A stretch of 64,000 bases of DNA from NCBI GenBank assembly GCA_964633285.1, contig CAZWGA010000015.1, forward strand, positions 1 through 64,000, given 5' to 3'. A program made the translations under genes and the position numbers. This document shows positions 34,363-44,427 of the stretch, one piece after another (within the stretch, counting starts at the first letter, position 1; each line of letters starts with the position of its first letter). The notes under the pieces are model-generated. The model worked only from the letters and a program-made list of their open reading frames with translations, searched no databases and had not been told where the DNA came from. The DNA is from 20CM-2-55-15 sp964633285 (GTDB lineage: Bacteria; Acidobacteriota; Terriglobia; 20CM-2-55-15).

Positions 34363-35615
34363 ATTTTCATCAGCTCGCGCCGCACCAGATCGAGAGCGGC
34401 TTGCGATGCTTGCCAGCGAACCCTTTCGCGGTCACCGGGAAACAGCAACTGGCGATGATGGGTCCCCGAGGGCGCTGCGACGGCGATGTGAACCGTCCCG
34501 ACCGGCTTTTCGGCGGATCCGCCCGAGGGTCCCGCGATGCCCGTAACGCCCACGCCTATCGTCGTGGACATGCGGCTGCGAATACCCTCCGCAAGTCCTC
34601 GAGCCACATCCGCGCTGACGGCGCCCTGCATTTCAAGCATCAACGGAGGAATTTTCGTCAGCTCCATTTTCCATTCGTCGCTGTAACAGATGACTCCCGA
34701 AACAAAGTAACGAGAACTGCCGGGCACGTTCGTCAACCGTTCCGCAAGCAGGCCACCGGTGCAGGATTCCGCGGTGGCGATGGTGGCGTTTTTCATCACA
34801 AGGTACATGCCGACGACTTCTTCGAGGGATTGTTCGGTGCGGGCAAAAATGTATTCGTCGAGCTCGTGCTCGATTTGTTCCCCAAGCTCCTTGAGCAGCC
34901 GGTCCGCCTCCGCCTGATTCTTTCCGCGCGAAGTCAGGCGGACTTCAACCTGGCCGGGCTTCGCGAGCACTGTGGTTTCCGGGTTTTTGTACTTTGTGTA
35001 GATCGGAGCAATGCGCGCATCGAGGGTGGATTCAGGCAAGCAGGCAGTCCTGAAAACCGAACGGGCCAGCGCCACGCCTCCCGCCATTTCGTGAAGACGC
35101 GGCATGCAGTATCTTTCGAACATCGGCTTCAATTCCGAGGGCGGACCGGGCAGCAGGACGACATGTTTTTTTTCCGCGGACACCCAAAGGCCGGGCGCCG
35201 TGCCGTGATGGTTCTCGAGAATGTCGGAACCCGTCAGCACGAGAGCCTGCCGCGCGTTATTCGGAGGCATTTCCACTCCGCGCGATTTAAATCGGCGCTG
35301 AAGCTTCTCAAGGATTTCATCATTCAATACAAGCTGGCGTTGCAGAACCCGCGCAACGACTTTGCGCGTAACGTCATCCTCTGTAGGGCCGAGTCCCCCA
35401 ATCGTGATGAGGATGGGAGTGCGCTCAAGAGATCCCCGTGCCGCCTGCTCCAGATAATTCTCGTCGTCGCCGACAATGAGCTTCATGACGACTGGAATCC
35501 CGATGGCATTGAGCTGTTCGGTCAGATAGAGCGAATTTGTGTCCTTGAACTGCGGTGTCAACAATTCGGAACCAATCGCAATGATTTCGGCGGAGAGTGT
35601 CATGTTGTTCAACAA
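34359..35615 (-). CDS. cinA: CinA: competence/damage-inducible protein, NMN deamidase domain
   Basis: A 418-residue two-domain protein. The N-terminal MoCF-like domain (about 5-175) has AEIIAIGSELLTPQFKDTNS and GGLGPTEDD. The C-terminal PncC domain (about 260-415) has TAESCTGGLLAERLT and GVTGIAGPSGG, which in the family deamidates nicotinamide mononucleotide; the N-terminal part can hydrolyse ADP-ribose in characterised homologues. The gene lies 4 nt after the NHL-repeat gene. Confidence 0.92.
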   Translation of the reverse strand: MLNNMTLSAEIIAIGSELLTPQFKDTNSLYLTEQLNAIGIPVVMKLIVGDDENYLEQAARGSLERTPILITIGGLGPTEDDVTRKVVARVLQRQLVLNDEILEKLQRRFKSRGVEMPPNNARQALVLTGSDILENHHGTAPGLWVSAEKKHVVLLPGPPSELKPMFERYCMPRLHEMAGGVALARSVFRTACLPESTLDARIAPIYTKYKNPETTVLAKPGQVEVRLTSRGKNQAEADRLLKELGEQIEHELDEYIFARTEQSLEEVVGMYLVMKNATIATAESCTGGLLAERLTNVPGSSRYFVSGVICYSDEWKMELTKIPPLMLEMQGAVSADVARGLAEGIRSRMSTTIGVGVTGIAGPSGGSAEKPVGTVHIAVAAPSGTHHRQLLFPGDRERVRWQASQAALDLVRRELMKM

Positions 35616-35619
35616 TTAA

Positions 35620-36642
35620 TTACGGCAGCGGCTTTCCCATGATGCCGAGGCGCACCCGGTATAACGAACCGGAATCAACCACCATCAGGCTTTCCTTCAG
35701 ATCGAATGCGAGACCCACCAGGCTGAGGCCCGCAACAACCAGTTCCGGTTTCCTCGGGTCCCTGAAACGGAAAATGCCCCGGCGGCCTTTGTAGGAGGCG
35801 ACAGTGTAAAGTGTGCCCTCAATGTCGAATGCGAGACCCTGCGGCCGTCCGAGGCCCGTAAAGAATCGGTCCACTTCACCGCTGGGAGAAATCCGATAGA
35901 TGGAATCGAAGCTCGATGTCGTCGGTCCCGTCACGTAAAGATAGTCATCGAAGCCAAACGCGAGATGATACGCGGCAATGCTCGGCTCGAGCGTCGCAAA
36001 AACGAAAATTTCCTTGCTTGAATTGATTTTGAAGATACTGCCGCTCCGGTCGCCCACATAAAGGTTGCCGTCGCGATCGAAGGCCATGCCTGTCGCGATG
36101 CCCATTCCTTCAGTGAACAGCTCTGTTCTCCCTGCGGCATCGACTCGATAAACATTACCTTCATACCGGCTTGAAACGAAGAGCTCGCCCGTCAGGCTGA
36201 ATGCCAGGCCCGTGGCGTTCATAATGTCGGTCACCAGCGGAGTGACAGCGCCTTTGGGTGTGACCTTATAGATTGAAACGGGAGTCTTCTGGCCGCGCCG
36301 CCCGCTATACGTTGCATAGACATTTCCTTCCGGATCGACTGCGGGATTCGCGACCGGATGAAGATTCGACGCCAGCTTTTTTCCGATCTCGTAGGGAAAT
36401 GGCCGGCTCGCATCGCCGTTGGTCTGAACAACAAGTTCAGAGGTTCCGAGCTCGGCTGAAGACTCCGGCACTTTTGCGATGATGTAATCGTTCGAAGCCA
36501 TCGTTACCTGTGCGCTGAAATCGCCGAAACGCACTTGAGGCTGCGCCGTTCCCGCCAGCTCGCGGCCGGCATATTCGATAATCACTTCGCCCCCGGGAAG
36601 CGCCGCTTTGGGAACCACGCCTTTGATTGTAATGTCAGCCAT
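35620..36642 (-). CDS. IPT/TIG + NHL-type beta-propeller protein
   Basis: A 340-residue protein without a signal peptide. Residues 1-85 form an IPT/TIG immunoglobulin-like domain (KAALPGGEVIIEYAG). Residues 90-335 form about six propeller blades of the NHL/SMP-30 type (for example GMAFDRDGNLYVGDRSG and GLAFDIEGTLYTVASY). Such domains mediate binding or lactonase-like chemistry; no catalytic residues were identified. It sits inside a housekeeping operon, 2 nt after pgpA and 4 nt before cinA, which is unexpected for this type. Confidence 0.82.
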   Translation of the reverse strand: MADITIKGVVPKAALPGGEVIIEYAGRELAGTAQPQVRFGDFSAQVTMASNDYIIAKVPESSAELGTSELVVQTNGDASRPFPYEIGKKLASNLHPVANPAVDPEGNVYATYSGRRGQKTPVSIYKVTPKGAVTPLVTDIMNATGLAFSLTGELFVSSRYEGNVYRVDAAGRTELFTEGMGIATGMAFDRDGNLYVGDRSGSIFKINSSKEIFVFATLEPSIAAYHLAFGFDDYLYVTGPTTSSFDSIYRISPSGEVDRFFTGLGRPQGLAFDIEGTLYTVASYKGRRGIFRFRDPRKPELVVAGLSLVGLAFDLKESLMVVDSGSLYRVRLGIMGKPLP

Positions 36643-36644
36643 TA

Positions 36645-37151
36645 TCAGTACTTCATCAGCACGTAGCGAACGATCGTTAATACCATGAGAGCAAAAATCC
36701 CCGCGCCTACATCGTCGGCAACGACTCCGAATCCGCCTTTGAGTTTCTCCAAACGCCGAATTGGAAAGGGTTTCAAGATATCAAACAATCGAAAGAGTCC
36801 GAATCCAAGCGCGACATAGAAAGCCGAAAGTTGATACCTGCCCGCGGCGATCCCGAACGTGATCATCTGACCGACAACCTCATCGATGACGATCCGCTGC
36901 GCATCATGTCCCCAGAGATGCTCGACACGAAACGACGCCCAGATGCCGATGACGAAGAAAAAAATTATAGCATGCGGATAATATGCGGCGAGGTGAAGCG
37001 CTTCCATCAATAGATAGATCAAAACGCCCACAATCGAACCGGCCGTTCCGGGCGCCTTCGGCGCAAAACCCGCTCCACCGGCTGTGGCAACGGCTACGGC
37101 AATCCAATCGAGGCCGCGAATGGCCTCACTCTTCGTTTTCACGATTTCCAT
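36645..37151 (-). CDS. pgpA: Phosphatidylglycerophosphatase A
   Basis: A 168-residue inner-membrane phosphatase removing the terminal phosphate of phosphatidylglycerophosphate. PgpA motifs are GAGFAPKAPGTAGS, IDEVVGQ and FRLFDILKPFPIR, with GVVADDVGAG near the C-terminus. Three to four TM helices are predicted. It begins inside the 3' end of yacG (26-nt overlap). Confidence 0.91.
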   Translation of the reverse strand: MEIVKTKSEAIRGLDWIAVAVATAGGAGFAPKAPGTAGSIVGVLIYLLMEALHLAAYYPHAIIFFFVIGIWASFRVEHLWGHDAQRIVIDEVVGQMITFGIAAGRYQLSAFYVALGFGLFRLFDILKPFPIRRLEKLKGGFGVVADDVGAGIFALMVLTIVRYVLMKY

Positions 37152-37311
37152 TCGATCGGTGGGTTTCTTCGGGCGGCTTTTCTTTCGTTGGAAGCCGATA
37201 CTCTCCGCCCGCCCATCTTCCGAGATCGATCAACTTGCACCTTTCATTACAGAATGGACGATACGGATTTCCGTCGTATGGAGTCTCTTTCCCGCACGCC
37301 GGACACTTCAT
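37126..37311 (-). CDS. yacG: DNA gyrase inhibitor YacG (zinc-binding)
   Basis: A 61-residue protein with the four-cysteine zinc site CPAC...FCNERC-KLIDLGRW, the defining YacG pattern. The Glu/Asn-rich tail matches the family. In characterised homologues it binds GyrB and blocks DNA binding. It overlaps rimO by 4 nt and pgpA by 26 nt. Confidence 0.9.
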   Translation of the reverse strand: MKCPACGKETPYDGNPYRPFCNERCKLIDLGRWAGGEYRLPTKEKPPEETHRSNGNRENEE

Positions 37312-38681
37312 GGAAGAGGCCGGCGAATCGCGCCGATCAAGTCGTACTCCATGCTATCCGTGATCTCGACGGCATAGAACTCCCCAACTCGCGGCCTGCA
37401 ATCTTCCACATCGTTGATTAACACTTTCCCATCAATTTCCGGGGCCTGTGTTTCCATCCGGCCCTGCAGCAGAAGTTCCGATTCTTCCGACGAACCTTCC
37501 AGCAGCACTTCCACCGTGCGCCCAATCATCCCCCGCAACTTCTTTGAAGAAATTTCCGCCTGGGTTTTCATGATTTGATTCCGTCGCCGCACGGCAACAC
37601 CACGTTGAACTTTTTGATCGAGATCGAATGCGCCCGTGCCTTCTTCATCGGAGTAGAGGAAAACGCCCACGTTGTCGAAATGAACGTTCCTGGTGAAAGT
37701 AAGAATCTCGTTGAAATCCGCCTCTGTTTCCCCGGGAAACCCGACAATGAAAGATGTTCGAAAACCCGCGGCCGGCATGAGCCTGCGAATATCTTCAATC
37801 TGCTTTTCGTAAGTTTCGCGATGCCCTCCGCGTTTCATGCGTTCAAGCACCGCCCGGCTGGCGTGCTGATACGGGATGTCGAAATATTTGCAGAGCCTCT
37901 CTTCTTCGGAGACCAACCGCACCAGATCTGCTGAAACCATCGTTGGATAACAGTAAAGAAACCGCACCCACTTCAGTCCGCCGATCTTCACGAGTTCTCG
38001 AAGAAGTGTGGTGATGCCGTCATGCAGCCCGAGATCCTTGCCGTAGGCCATGGTGTCCTGCGAGACAATGATGATCTCCCGAACGCCCTGGTCCGCCAGT
38101 CTTCGCGATTCCGCCACAAGATCGGCAACCGTACGGCTGCGGAATCGGCCGCGAAAACCGGGAATCGCGCAGAACGTGCAGACGTGATCGCAGCCTTCCG
38201 AGATTTTCAGATACGCCATGTGCGCTGGAGTTGTGAGAACGCGCGGAATTGTCGGTATTTCCGCCGACGTGTACAACGCGTCGATCGAAACCGGTACCAA
38301 GGGGTCAGACCCCTCGTCCCCGTTCACGTTGACGGCTTCGAGAATGCGGCCGAGTTCGTCGGGACCGAAGATGAAATCGATTTCCGGGATCTCTTTTTGA
38401 ATTTCGCTGCGATACCGCTCGGCAAGACAGCCGGCAACAACCAGCTTCTTGCAATTTCCGTGCTCCTTCAGCGCGGCCATTTCGAGAATCGTGTCGATGG
38501 ATTCCCTTTTGGCGCTATCGATGAAGCCGCATGTGTTGACGACGATGACATCGGCTTCTTCCTTCTTTGCGGTGATGGAATATCCATCGCGCGCCAGAGT
38601 TCCAAGCATGACTTCGCTGTCGACAAGATTCTTGGGACAGCCCAGACTCACAAACCCCACTTTGGTTTTCTTTTCGAACAT
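37308..38681 (-). CDS. rimO: Ribosomal protein uS12 methylthiotransferase RimO
   Basis: A 457-residue radical-SAM enzyme that adds a methylthio group to the conserved aspartate of uS12. The N-terminal UPF0004 domain (about 5-115) holds three cluster-binding cysteines (SLGCPKN, VVNTCGF, VVAGCLAE). The radical SAM motif is CDHVCTFC (about 164-171), and a TRAM domain ends the protein (about 388-455). The linker at about residues 121-128 contains EGSDPL, encoded by a GTCAGAC-type palindrome, suggesting an in-frame repeat insertion in a tolerant spot. It heads the eleven-gene operon. Confidence 0.94.
   Translation of the reverse strand: MFEKKTKVGFVSLGCPKNLVDSEVMLGTLARDGYSITAKKEEADVIVVNTCGFIDSAKRESIDTILEMAALKEHGNCKKLVVAGCLAERYRSEIQKEIPEIDFIFGPDELGRILEAVNVNGDEGSDPLVPVSIDALYTSAEIPTIPRVLTTPAHMAYLKISEGCDHVCTFCAIPGFRGRFRSRTVADLVAESRRLADQGVREIIIVSQDTMAYGKDLGLHDGITTLLRELVKIGGLKWVRFLYCYPTMVSADLVRLVSEEERLCKYFDIPYQHASRAVLERMKRGGHRETYEKQIEDIRRLMPAAGFRTSFIVGFPGETEADFNEILTFTRNVHFDNVGVFLYSDEEGTGAFDLDQKVQRGVAVRRRNQIMKTQAEISSKKLRGMIGRTVEVLLEGSSEESELLLQGRMETQAPEIDGKVLINDVEDCRPRVGEFYAVEITDSMEYDLIGAIRRPLP
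38300..38314. repeat. 15-bp perfect palindrome inside rimO
   Basis: AGGGGTC and GACCCCT flank a single A at 38307. The same GTCAGAC core forms the inverted repeat at 11040-11081 and occurs beside repeat copy 1 (about 7054-7060). Confidence 0.6.
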
Positions 38682-38825
38682 ATTGGATTGAACGCGGAAG
38701 TAGCCCGCAGCGACGTTTGACGCGGAGGCCTTTCGTTGACGCGCCTCAGATATCGCGCTGCTTCCGAAACATTGTACCAGCGTCGATCAGATTCGCTTTG
38801 GGGTTAATGGGAGTCCCGAAGACAC

Positions 38826-38855
38826 AAATGCCACAGGCTTAAGCCTGTGGCATTT
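38826..38855. terminator. 30-bp perfect palindrome downstream of the PEP-CTERM gene
   Basis: Two complementary 15-nt arms meet at 38840/38841 (core CCACAGGCTTAAGCCTGTGG). It lies 22 nt past the PEP-CTERM stop codon on the minus strand and upstream of rimO. AT tracts flank both sides, so it could terminate transcription. It could equally be a dispersed REP-like element. Confidence 0.6.
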
Positions 38856-38877
38856 TATGGAGAAGAACGAAAACGAA

Positions 38878-39717
38878 CTACTTCTGATTCTTGCGACGGG
38901 CAAGGCCCAATCCCACCAGGCCGGAGCCGAGAAGGAGAAGGGTTGCCGGTTCAGGAGTCGGCTGAACCTCTCCATTTCGCACGGAGAAAATGTACCGGCC
39001 ATCGGTATCGCTGTTCAGGCGGTGACTAATCAAAGCGTTCGGGCCTGGACCGCCGCAGGTACCGCTATCAATGAACGCGCCGTTAACACCCGACCCTGCA
39101 AGTTCCGTTGCCACGGTTCCATTGGACCAACCGGCGCGTGCTGAGGATCCACCGCAACCTTGGTCATCGCTCCCGCTTGCTTGACCTGCTTCCCATTGGA
39201 TCTGGTCATAGTTGAACATGAAGTCAAAATCTCCGGCGCCAACGTCGGACCTGTTCACCACAACCAACTGGAAGGAATTCCGATTGGTATGGGATGCGTC
39301 GCCGTAATAGTAATCAACATTTCGCCAGCTGGCGCCCCACGCAGCGTGACCGCCATATGTACCGGCACCGTATTGGGTGGAATCGCCTGCGTACCGTGAA
39401 TCCACATCTCCAAAAAACGGAGCCATGATCGGAATACCTGCAGTCACGATTGGATAGGGTGTGTAGGTATACTGTGGACCAGCAAATGTCACGTTACCGT
39501 TGTTGTTTACGTACAGACTGCCGTAGCTGTTTCCGTAGAAGTTGATCGTAAAACCGAGTCCGGTACCGCCCGTAGAGCCATCATCATTGCAGCAGAAGGT
39601 GTGGAAATCGAATCCTGGCAGAACCGCGCCCGCCTGTGCGTGTTGAACAGCCGCTAGGCTCAGAACTACCAAAAGGATCGCAAACTGTGCCGACTTCCTT
39701 GTCCATGTTGCTTTCAT
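38878..39717 (-). CDS. PEP-CTERM sorting domain protein with nidogen-like domain
   Basis: A 279-residue exported protein with a signal peptide (residues 1-29, ending AQAG). A NIDO-like beta domain spans about 45-215 (YVNNNGNVTFAGP, then APFFGDVDSR). The PEP-CTERM anchor is TPEPATLLLLGSGLVGLGLA followed by a basic tail. The C-terminus should be recognised by an exosortase and the product displayed at the cell surface or in exopolysaccharide. Six cysteines suggest disulfides. A strong GGAGG ribosome site precedes the ATG, and the palindrome at 38826 follows the gene. Confidence 0.88.
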   Translation of the reverse strand: MKATWTRKSAQFAILLVVLSLAAVQHAQAGAVLPGFDFHTFCCNDDGSTGGTGLGFTINFYGNSYGSLYVNNNGNVTFAGPQYTYTPYPIVTAGIPIMAPFFGDVDSRYAGDSTQYGAGTYGGHAAWGASWRNVDYYYGDASHTNRNSFQLVVVNRSDVGAGDFDFMFNYDQIQWEAGQASGSDDQGCGGSSARAGWSNGTVATELAGSGVNGAFIDSGTCGGPGPNALISHRLNSDTDGRYIFSVRNGEVQPTPEPATLLLLGSGLVGLGLARRKNQK

Positions 39718-40071
39718 ATCGTCATTGTCCTCCTGAAAGAATCATTCTCTGCGTGGGAGAAGCAAACGGGAGTCCATCGCACACTCCTCGTTTTAGTCGT
39801 TGTGAATAAAAGAGTTACTCGTTGGTAGGGAATCCAGGGACAGATTGCAGTTCGTAAAGATATCCGACGAAAGTATGGAGTCGTTCGAGCGAATTGTCCC
39901 ATGTTGTTTCAAATGTGAGGGTTTTCGACATCTCCCAAGAATTGAATAATCGTAAAGGAGCCGGACACTTCACCGGTAGAACGCCTGTCCCGCGAAAACC
40001 ATACTTTCTTCTAGGAATACTTATGGTTAGAGATTGGAAACGCCGCCGGAGCGTCGGATGCCCTTACAGTT
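39718..40071. other. Intergenic region, no gene recognised
   Basis: These 354 bp lie upstream of the PEP-CTERM gene and downstream of the transglutaminase gene (both on the minus strand). No credible ORF or RNA gene is seen. The word CCAGGGACAGATT (39836-39848) echoes CAGGGACAGACC beside repeat copy 2. The PEP-CTERM promoter should be here, but no clear hexamers were found. Confidence 0.5.
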
Positions 40072-42174
40072 TCAATTGCATCCCCGCAGTTCCCTGATCG
40101 TTTCTTCAAGCAGGACGAAATCGTCTTTCGAAATGGGCAGCCGACCGTATCTGGCTCTTTCAAAAACATCCAACGCTTTTTCCAGAATGGACCGCCGGTA
40201 CGGATCCGGTAATCCCAGGATCCATTCCCGCCAGGTTTGTGCAGGCCGGCGCTTTCTGGTTTTGGGTTCCGCAAGCCTCATGGCGCGATAAAAGAGTTGT
40301 TCCACGACGTCTTCCCGAACAGTGCCATGGCCGCGCCGCAGCCGCCAGATTCGCCACTGCAGTTGAATCCTGTTTCCGAATCGAAGGGCCAGGGCGCCGG
40401 ACACAACCAATCCCAGAAGGATCCAGAACCACACCGTTTCGACCCAATGGCGCACCACCATCGAGAACCGGTCGGAGAGAAGCTGGCCTTGCATGACCCA
40501 TCGGTCCGATTTTTCGCGCATGGCTGCCTGTACGGACTGTGCGCGATCCTGCGCGCTCCGGAACAACTGCATTTGAGCTCCGGAGTCGTAAACGATGATG
40601 TACGAATTCCAGAAGAGCTCCATCGCGTCGGCGTATTGCGAAATCTGTCGCGCCAGACTCATTTCCTGTTGATCGGCGCTCGGAGGAGTCGGATCGAATT
40701 CCATCCAGCCGCGGCCGGGCGCATAAACCTCGACCCAACTGTGCGCATCCGATTCACGAATGATGTAGTCGCCGCCTACGGGATTGTATTCCCCCATCAG
40801 AAACCCGTTGACGATCCGCGTCGGAATTCCTGCAGCGCGCAGCAGAATCGCCATCGCCGAAGCAAAGTATTCGCAATGTCCTGCTTTCGCTTCGAAGAGG
40901 AATGTGCTCACAGGCTGCAGTCCGGGATTCCACGTCAGATTCAGCGTGTATTTGTAATTTCGTTTGAGGTAGCCCTCAACAAGCGCCGCTTTTTCCAAAG
41001 TGGATTTCGACTTCGCCGTGATATCGCGGGCCAGTTGTGGAATTCGAGGATCGAGACCTTCCGGCAGTTGAAGATATCGGATGGCGATCTGTGGAGGAAC
41101 GGCATCGTCCGGTACGGGCATCGCAAGAAGCCGCGATCGATCCGGTATTTCGGAAAGAACTTCGTACTGAATCCGTCGCGCGATTGGAAATCGCAGATAA
41201 ATGGAATCGTCGCTATCGTATTCCACGCTCTGCAATCGCCCTGAAACGGAACGAACCTGATGAGGACCAAACAGCGCATTCGTCGCCAGCGGTTCGAGCA
41301 GGATCTCGTAGCGCGCCACATCGGCGGCGTGGACCACGGGCCCGATTGAATACTGATTATCCGGCGACACCTGCACGATACTGCGCCGGCGGTCGGTCTT
41401 GGACCAGTTGTACCCATCAAAACGGTCGAGCGCGATCCCGCGCCATTTCAAAACGGCGAAAGCCGTTCCGGTAACTGGCCTGGCGTGCATGACGACTGCT
41501 GAACTGGTCTTCATTTGACCGATCTCACCCAACTGCACGCTATCCGTGAATCCGGATATCAACAGCGACTGCGCCGCCGCTCGCGTGAAATAACCTGTTC
41601 CGACCCGCGGGATGACCAGGAATAAGACAACGCCGCTGATAACGATCCAGATTGTTGCCCACAAGCTCATGCCGGTCAGCGGAACTGCGATCTCCTGGGC
41701 TTGAGAACTGGCTTTGCGCTCGGAACGGTACATGTCGAAACTCATCAACGTGGATACGAGAGCGACCAGGAACATGAACAAAGTCGCAATGAAAGACATG
41801 TCGATGGTCAGCGACGATGCGGCCAGCAGTTGCAGAAACGACAGGATGATCAGATACAGATAATCCTTGTCCGTCTTTTCCTGGAATAGTTTCGCGAGTT
41901 GCAAAAAGAGGACGAGGTGAATCGACGCGGGGATAAACGATCGCGACAAGACCGCTGCATCGAAGAAGAAAAAGAAGATATAGGCGCACGACAGGACAAA
42001 CGCGCCGCGGGGGGAAAGCGGCGCCGGCAGGCTCATCACGGTGCAATAGACGCTTATCGCCAGCCCCGCTGAAAAAATCGCGATGGCCGGACCGTCGAGA
42101 CGGCCGGTCAACGCCAGCGCGACGAAGGCGCTGATCATCAGGCCATGACACGAGATTTGAAAATACCGGCGCAT
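40072..42174 (-). CDS. TgpA-type transglutaminase-like membrane protein (DUF3488)
   Basis: A 700-residue protein with about six N-terminal TM helices (DUF3488/TgpA_N, residues 1-200) and an extracytoplasmic transglutaminase-like domain. The catalytic triad is visible as C434 (GHCEYFASA), H478 (DAHSWVEVY) and D494 (EFDPTPP). A further TM helix lies at about 575-595, with a cytoplasmic C-terminal DUF4129-like region. It probably acts as a periplasmic cysteine peptidase or transamidase on envelope proteins. Its ATG directly abuts the DUF58 stop codon. With moxR it forms the common moxR-DUF58-transglutaminase operon. Confidence 0.9.
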   Translation of the reverse strand: MRRYFQISCHGLMISAFVALALTGRLDGPAIAIFSAGLAISVYCTVMSLPAPLSPRGAFVLSCAYIFFFFFDAAVLSRSFIPASIHLVLFLQLAKLFQEKTDKDYLYLIILSFLQLLAASSLTIDMSFIATLFMFLVALVSTLMSFDMYRSERKASSQAQEIAVPLTGMSLWATIWIVISGVVLFLVIPRVGTGYFTRAAAQSLLISGFTDSVQLGEIGQMKTSSAVVMHARPVTGTAFAVLKWRGIALDRFDGYNWSKTDRRRSIVQVSPDNQYSIGPVVHAADVARYEILLEPLATNALFGPHQVRSVSGRLQSVEYDSDDSIYLRFPIARRIQYEVLSEIPDRSRLLAMPVPDDAVPPQIAIRYLQLPEGLDPRIPQLARDITAKSKSTLEKAALVEGYLKRNYKYTLNLTWNPGLQPVSTFLFEAKAGHCEYFASAMAILLRAAGIPTRIVNGFLMGEYNPVGGDYIIRESDAHSWVEVYAPGRGWMEFDPTPPSADQQEMSLARQISQYADAMELFWNSYIIVYDSGAQMQLFRSAQDRAQSVQAAMREKSDRWVMQGQLLSDRFSMVVRHWVETVWFWILLGLVVSGALALRFGNRIQLQWRIWRLRRGHGTVREDVVEQLFYRAMRLAEPKTRKRRPAQTWREWILGLPDPYRRSILEKALDVFERARYGRLPISKDDFVLLEETIRELRGCN

Positions 42175-43380
42175 CTAAGATCTCAAAGATAAACGCAGAG
42201 CGCGCGCGTCCGCAGGCGGCGGCGCCGCGCGCGAAGACATCTGGACGAGGGCCAGATAATGCAGAATCGAATTCAACACTCCCTGCGAATGTCCCGGACC
42301 GCTCTGCCAGTCGTCGGACAGGAATTCCACTTCCAGACCGGCGTGAAAGAGGTGATAAGCAAGTGAGGCCGCCCGGCTGACAAGGTCTTCGAACCGGTTC
42401 GCATCCAGAGCTTGCCCGAATCGGTCGAATGCAACCACGATGCGATGACTTTCTTCGGCCGCGTATTCACGCGTCTTGAGCACCGAGGTTTTCGCTGAGG
42501 CCTTCCAATGCACATGACGCGCGCTATCGGAAGGAAGATAATCGCGAATCATGTACAGGTCGTGCCCGAATCCCTTTTCGAAGCGGACGCTCGAACCTTG
42601 CGCGTCGAGGACTGCGAAATCCATTTGATCGTGTGGAATGATTTCGGGATAGCAGATGCAATCGGCTTCAACCTTGTATGTACGATCCTTCACAAAGAAC
42701 CCAAACGGAAAACGCGATATCCCTTTCACTTCGCGGATCCGGTACTGTCCCCTTTTGACAATCTTCGCCTGCCCGGTTTGAGAGACCTGTTGTTGACCAC
42801 GAACAGCCGGGACATAGAACGGCGAAAACTGAAACGGTCCGTCGTCCACGGGTTCCAGATTGATCGAAAATGAAGGAAAGGCGCGCTTCTCATTCTGAAC
42901 ATGAACCGTAATTGGAAACGACTCCTGCACAAAGCAATGAGACGGAATCCGGAAACCGATTCGGAGAAAGCGAAAGTTCAAAGCCGAAAGGAATCCCGAC
43001 AGCAACAGGACGGCGAGCAATGCCGACAGCACCATGTAAAGGAGGTTATTGGCAGTATTAATCGCAGCGAAGATGACGACCGTCACCGCGCCAAAATAAA
43101 TCCAGCCTTCACGCGTGACATGGTAGTGAGACAAGAACGGCAGCCAGCCCCAATCCACGCTCGCGGCCAGGCGCGGAACAAATCGAATACCTACCCAGAC
43201 CGCAATTCCAAGGGCAATGAATGCGGAAACCGCCGCAGGCAGGACTGCCCCTGAGCGTCCGGCGCTGGAAGAATAGAGCGCAGCCATCATGGCAATGGCC
43301 AGCAGACCGATCGACGAACTGAAGTTCCACCACATGGCGCGATGGTGTGGGGTCGTGTTCGTCAGCCAATTGATTTTCAT
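42175..43380 (-). CDS. DUF58 domain-containing protein (VWA-like)
   Basis: A 401-residue protein with two TM pairs near the N-terminus (about 18-60 and 85-125), followed by a DUF58 domain. The signature block is RDYLPSDSARHVHWKASAK (about 290-308), with a following vWA-like IVVAFDRFG. It works with MoxR AAA ATPases, probably in assembly of envelope complexes. ATG 43380 is preferred; the longer frame would start at TTG 43386. Confidence 0.88.
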   Translation of the reverse strand: MKINWLTNTTPHHRAMWWNFSSSIGLLAIAMMAALYSSSAGRSGAVLPAAVSAFIALGIAVWVGIRFVPRLAASVDWGWLPFLSHYHVTREGWIYFGAVTVVIFAAINTANNLLYMVLSALLAVLLLSGFLSALNFRFLRIGFRIPSHCFVQESFPITVHVQNEKRAFPSFSINLEPVDDGPFQFSPFYVPAVRGQQQVSQTGQAKIVKRGQYRIREVKGISRFPFGFFVKDRTYKVEADCICYPEIIPHDQMDFAVLDAQGSSVRFEKGFGHDLYMIRDYLPSDSARHVHWKASAKTSVLKTREYAAEESHRIVVAFDRFGQALDANRFEDLVSRAASLAYHLFHAGLEVEFLSDDWQSGPGHSQGVLNSILHYLALVQMSSRAAPPPADARALRLSLRS

Positions 43381-43416
43381 GAACAATATCGCTCGCTTCG
43401 GGAGAGGTTATCTCCT

Positions 43417-44364
<948 letters not shown>

Positions 44365-44427
44365 CGTGCCGGACCGATTCTAACACAAGGACAATCGGCG
44401 TCCCGGACCGGTTCAAATCAGAGTGAT

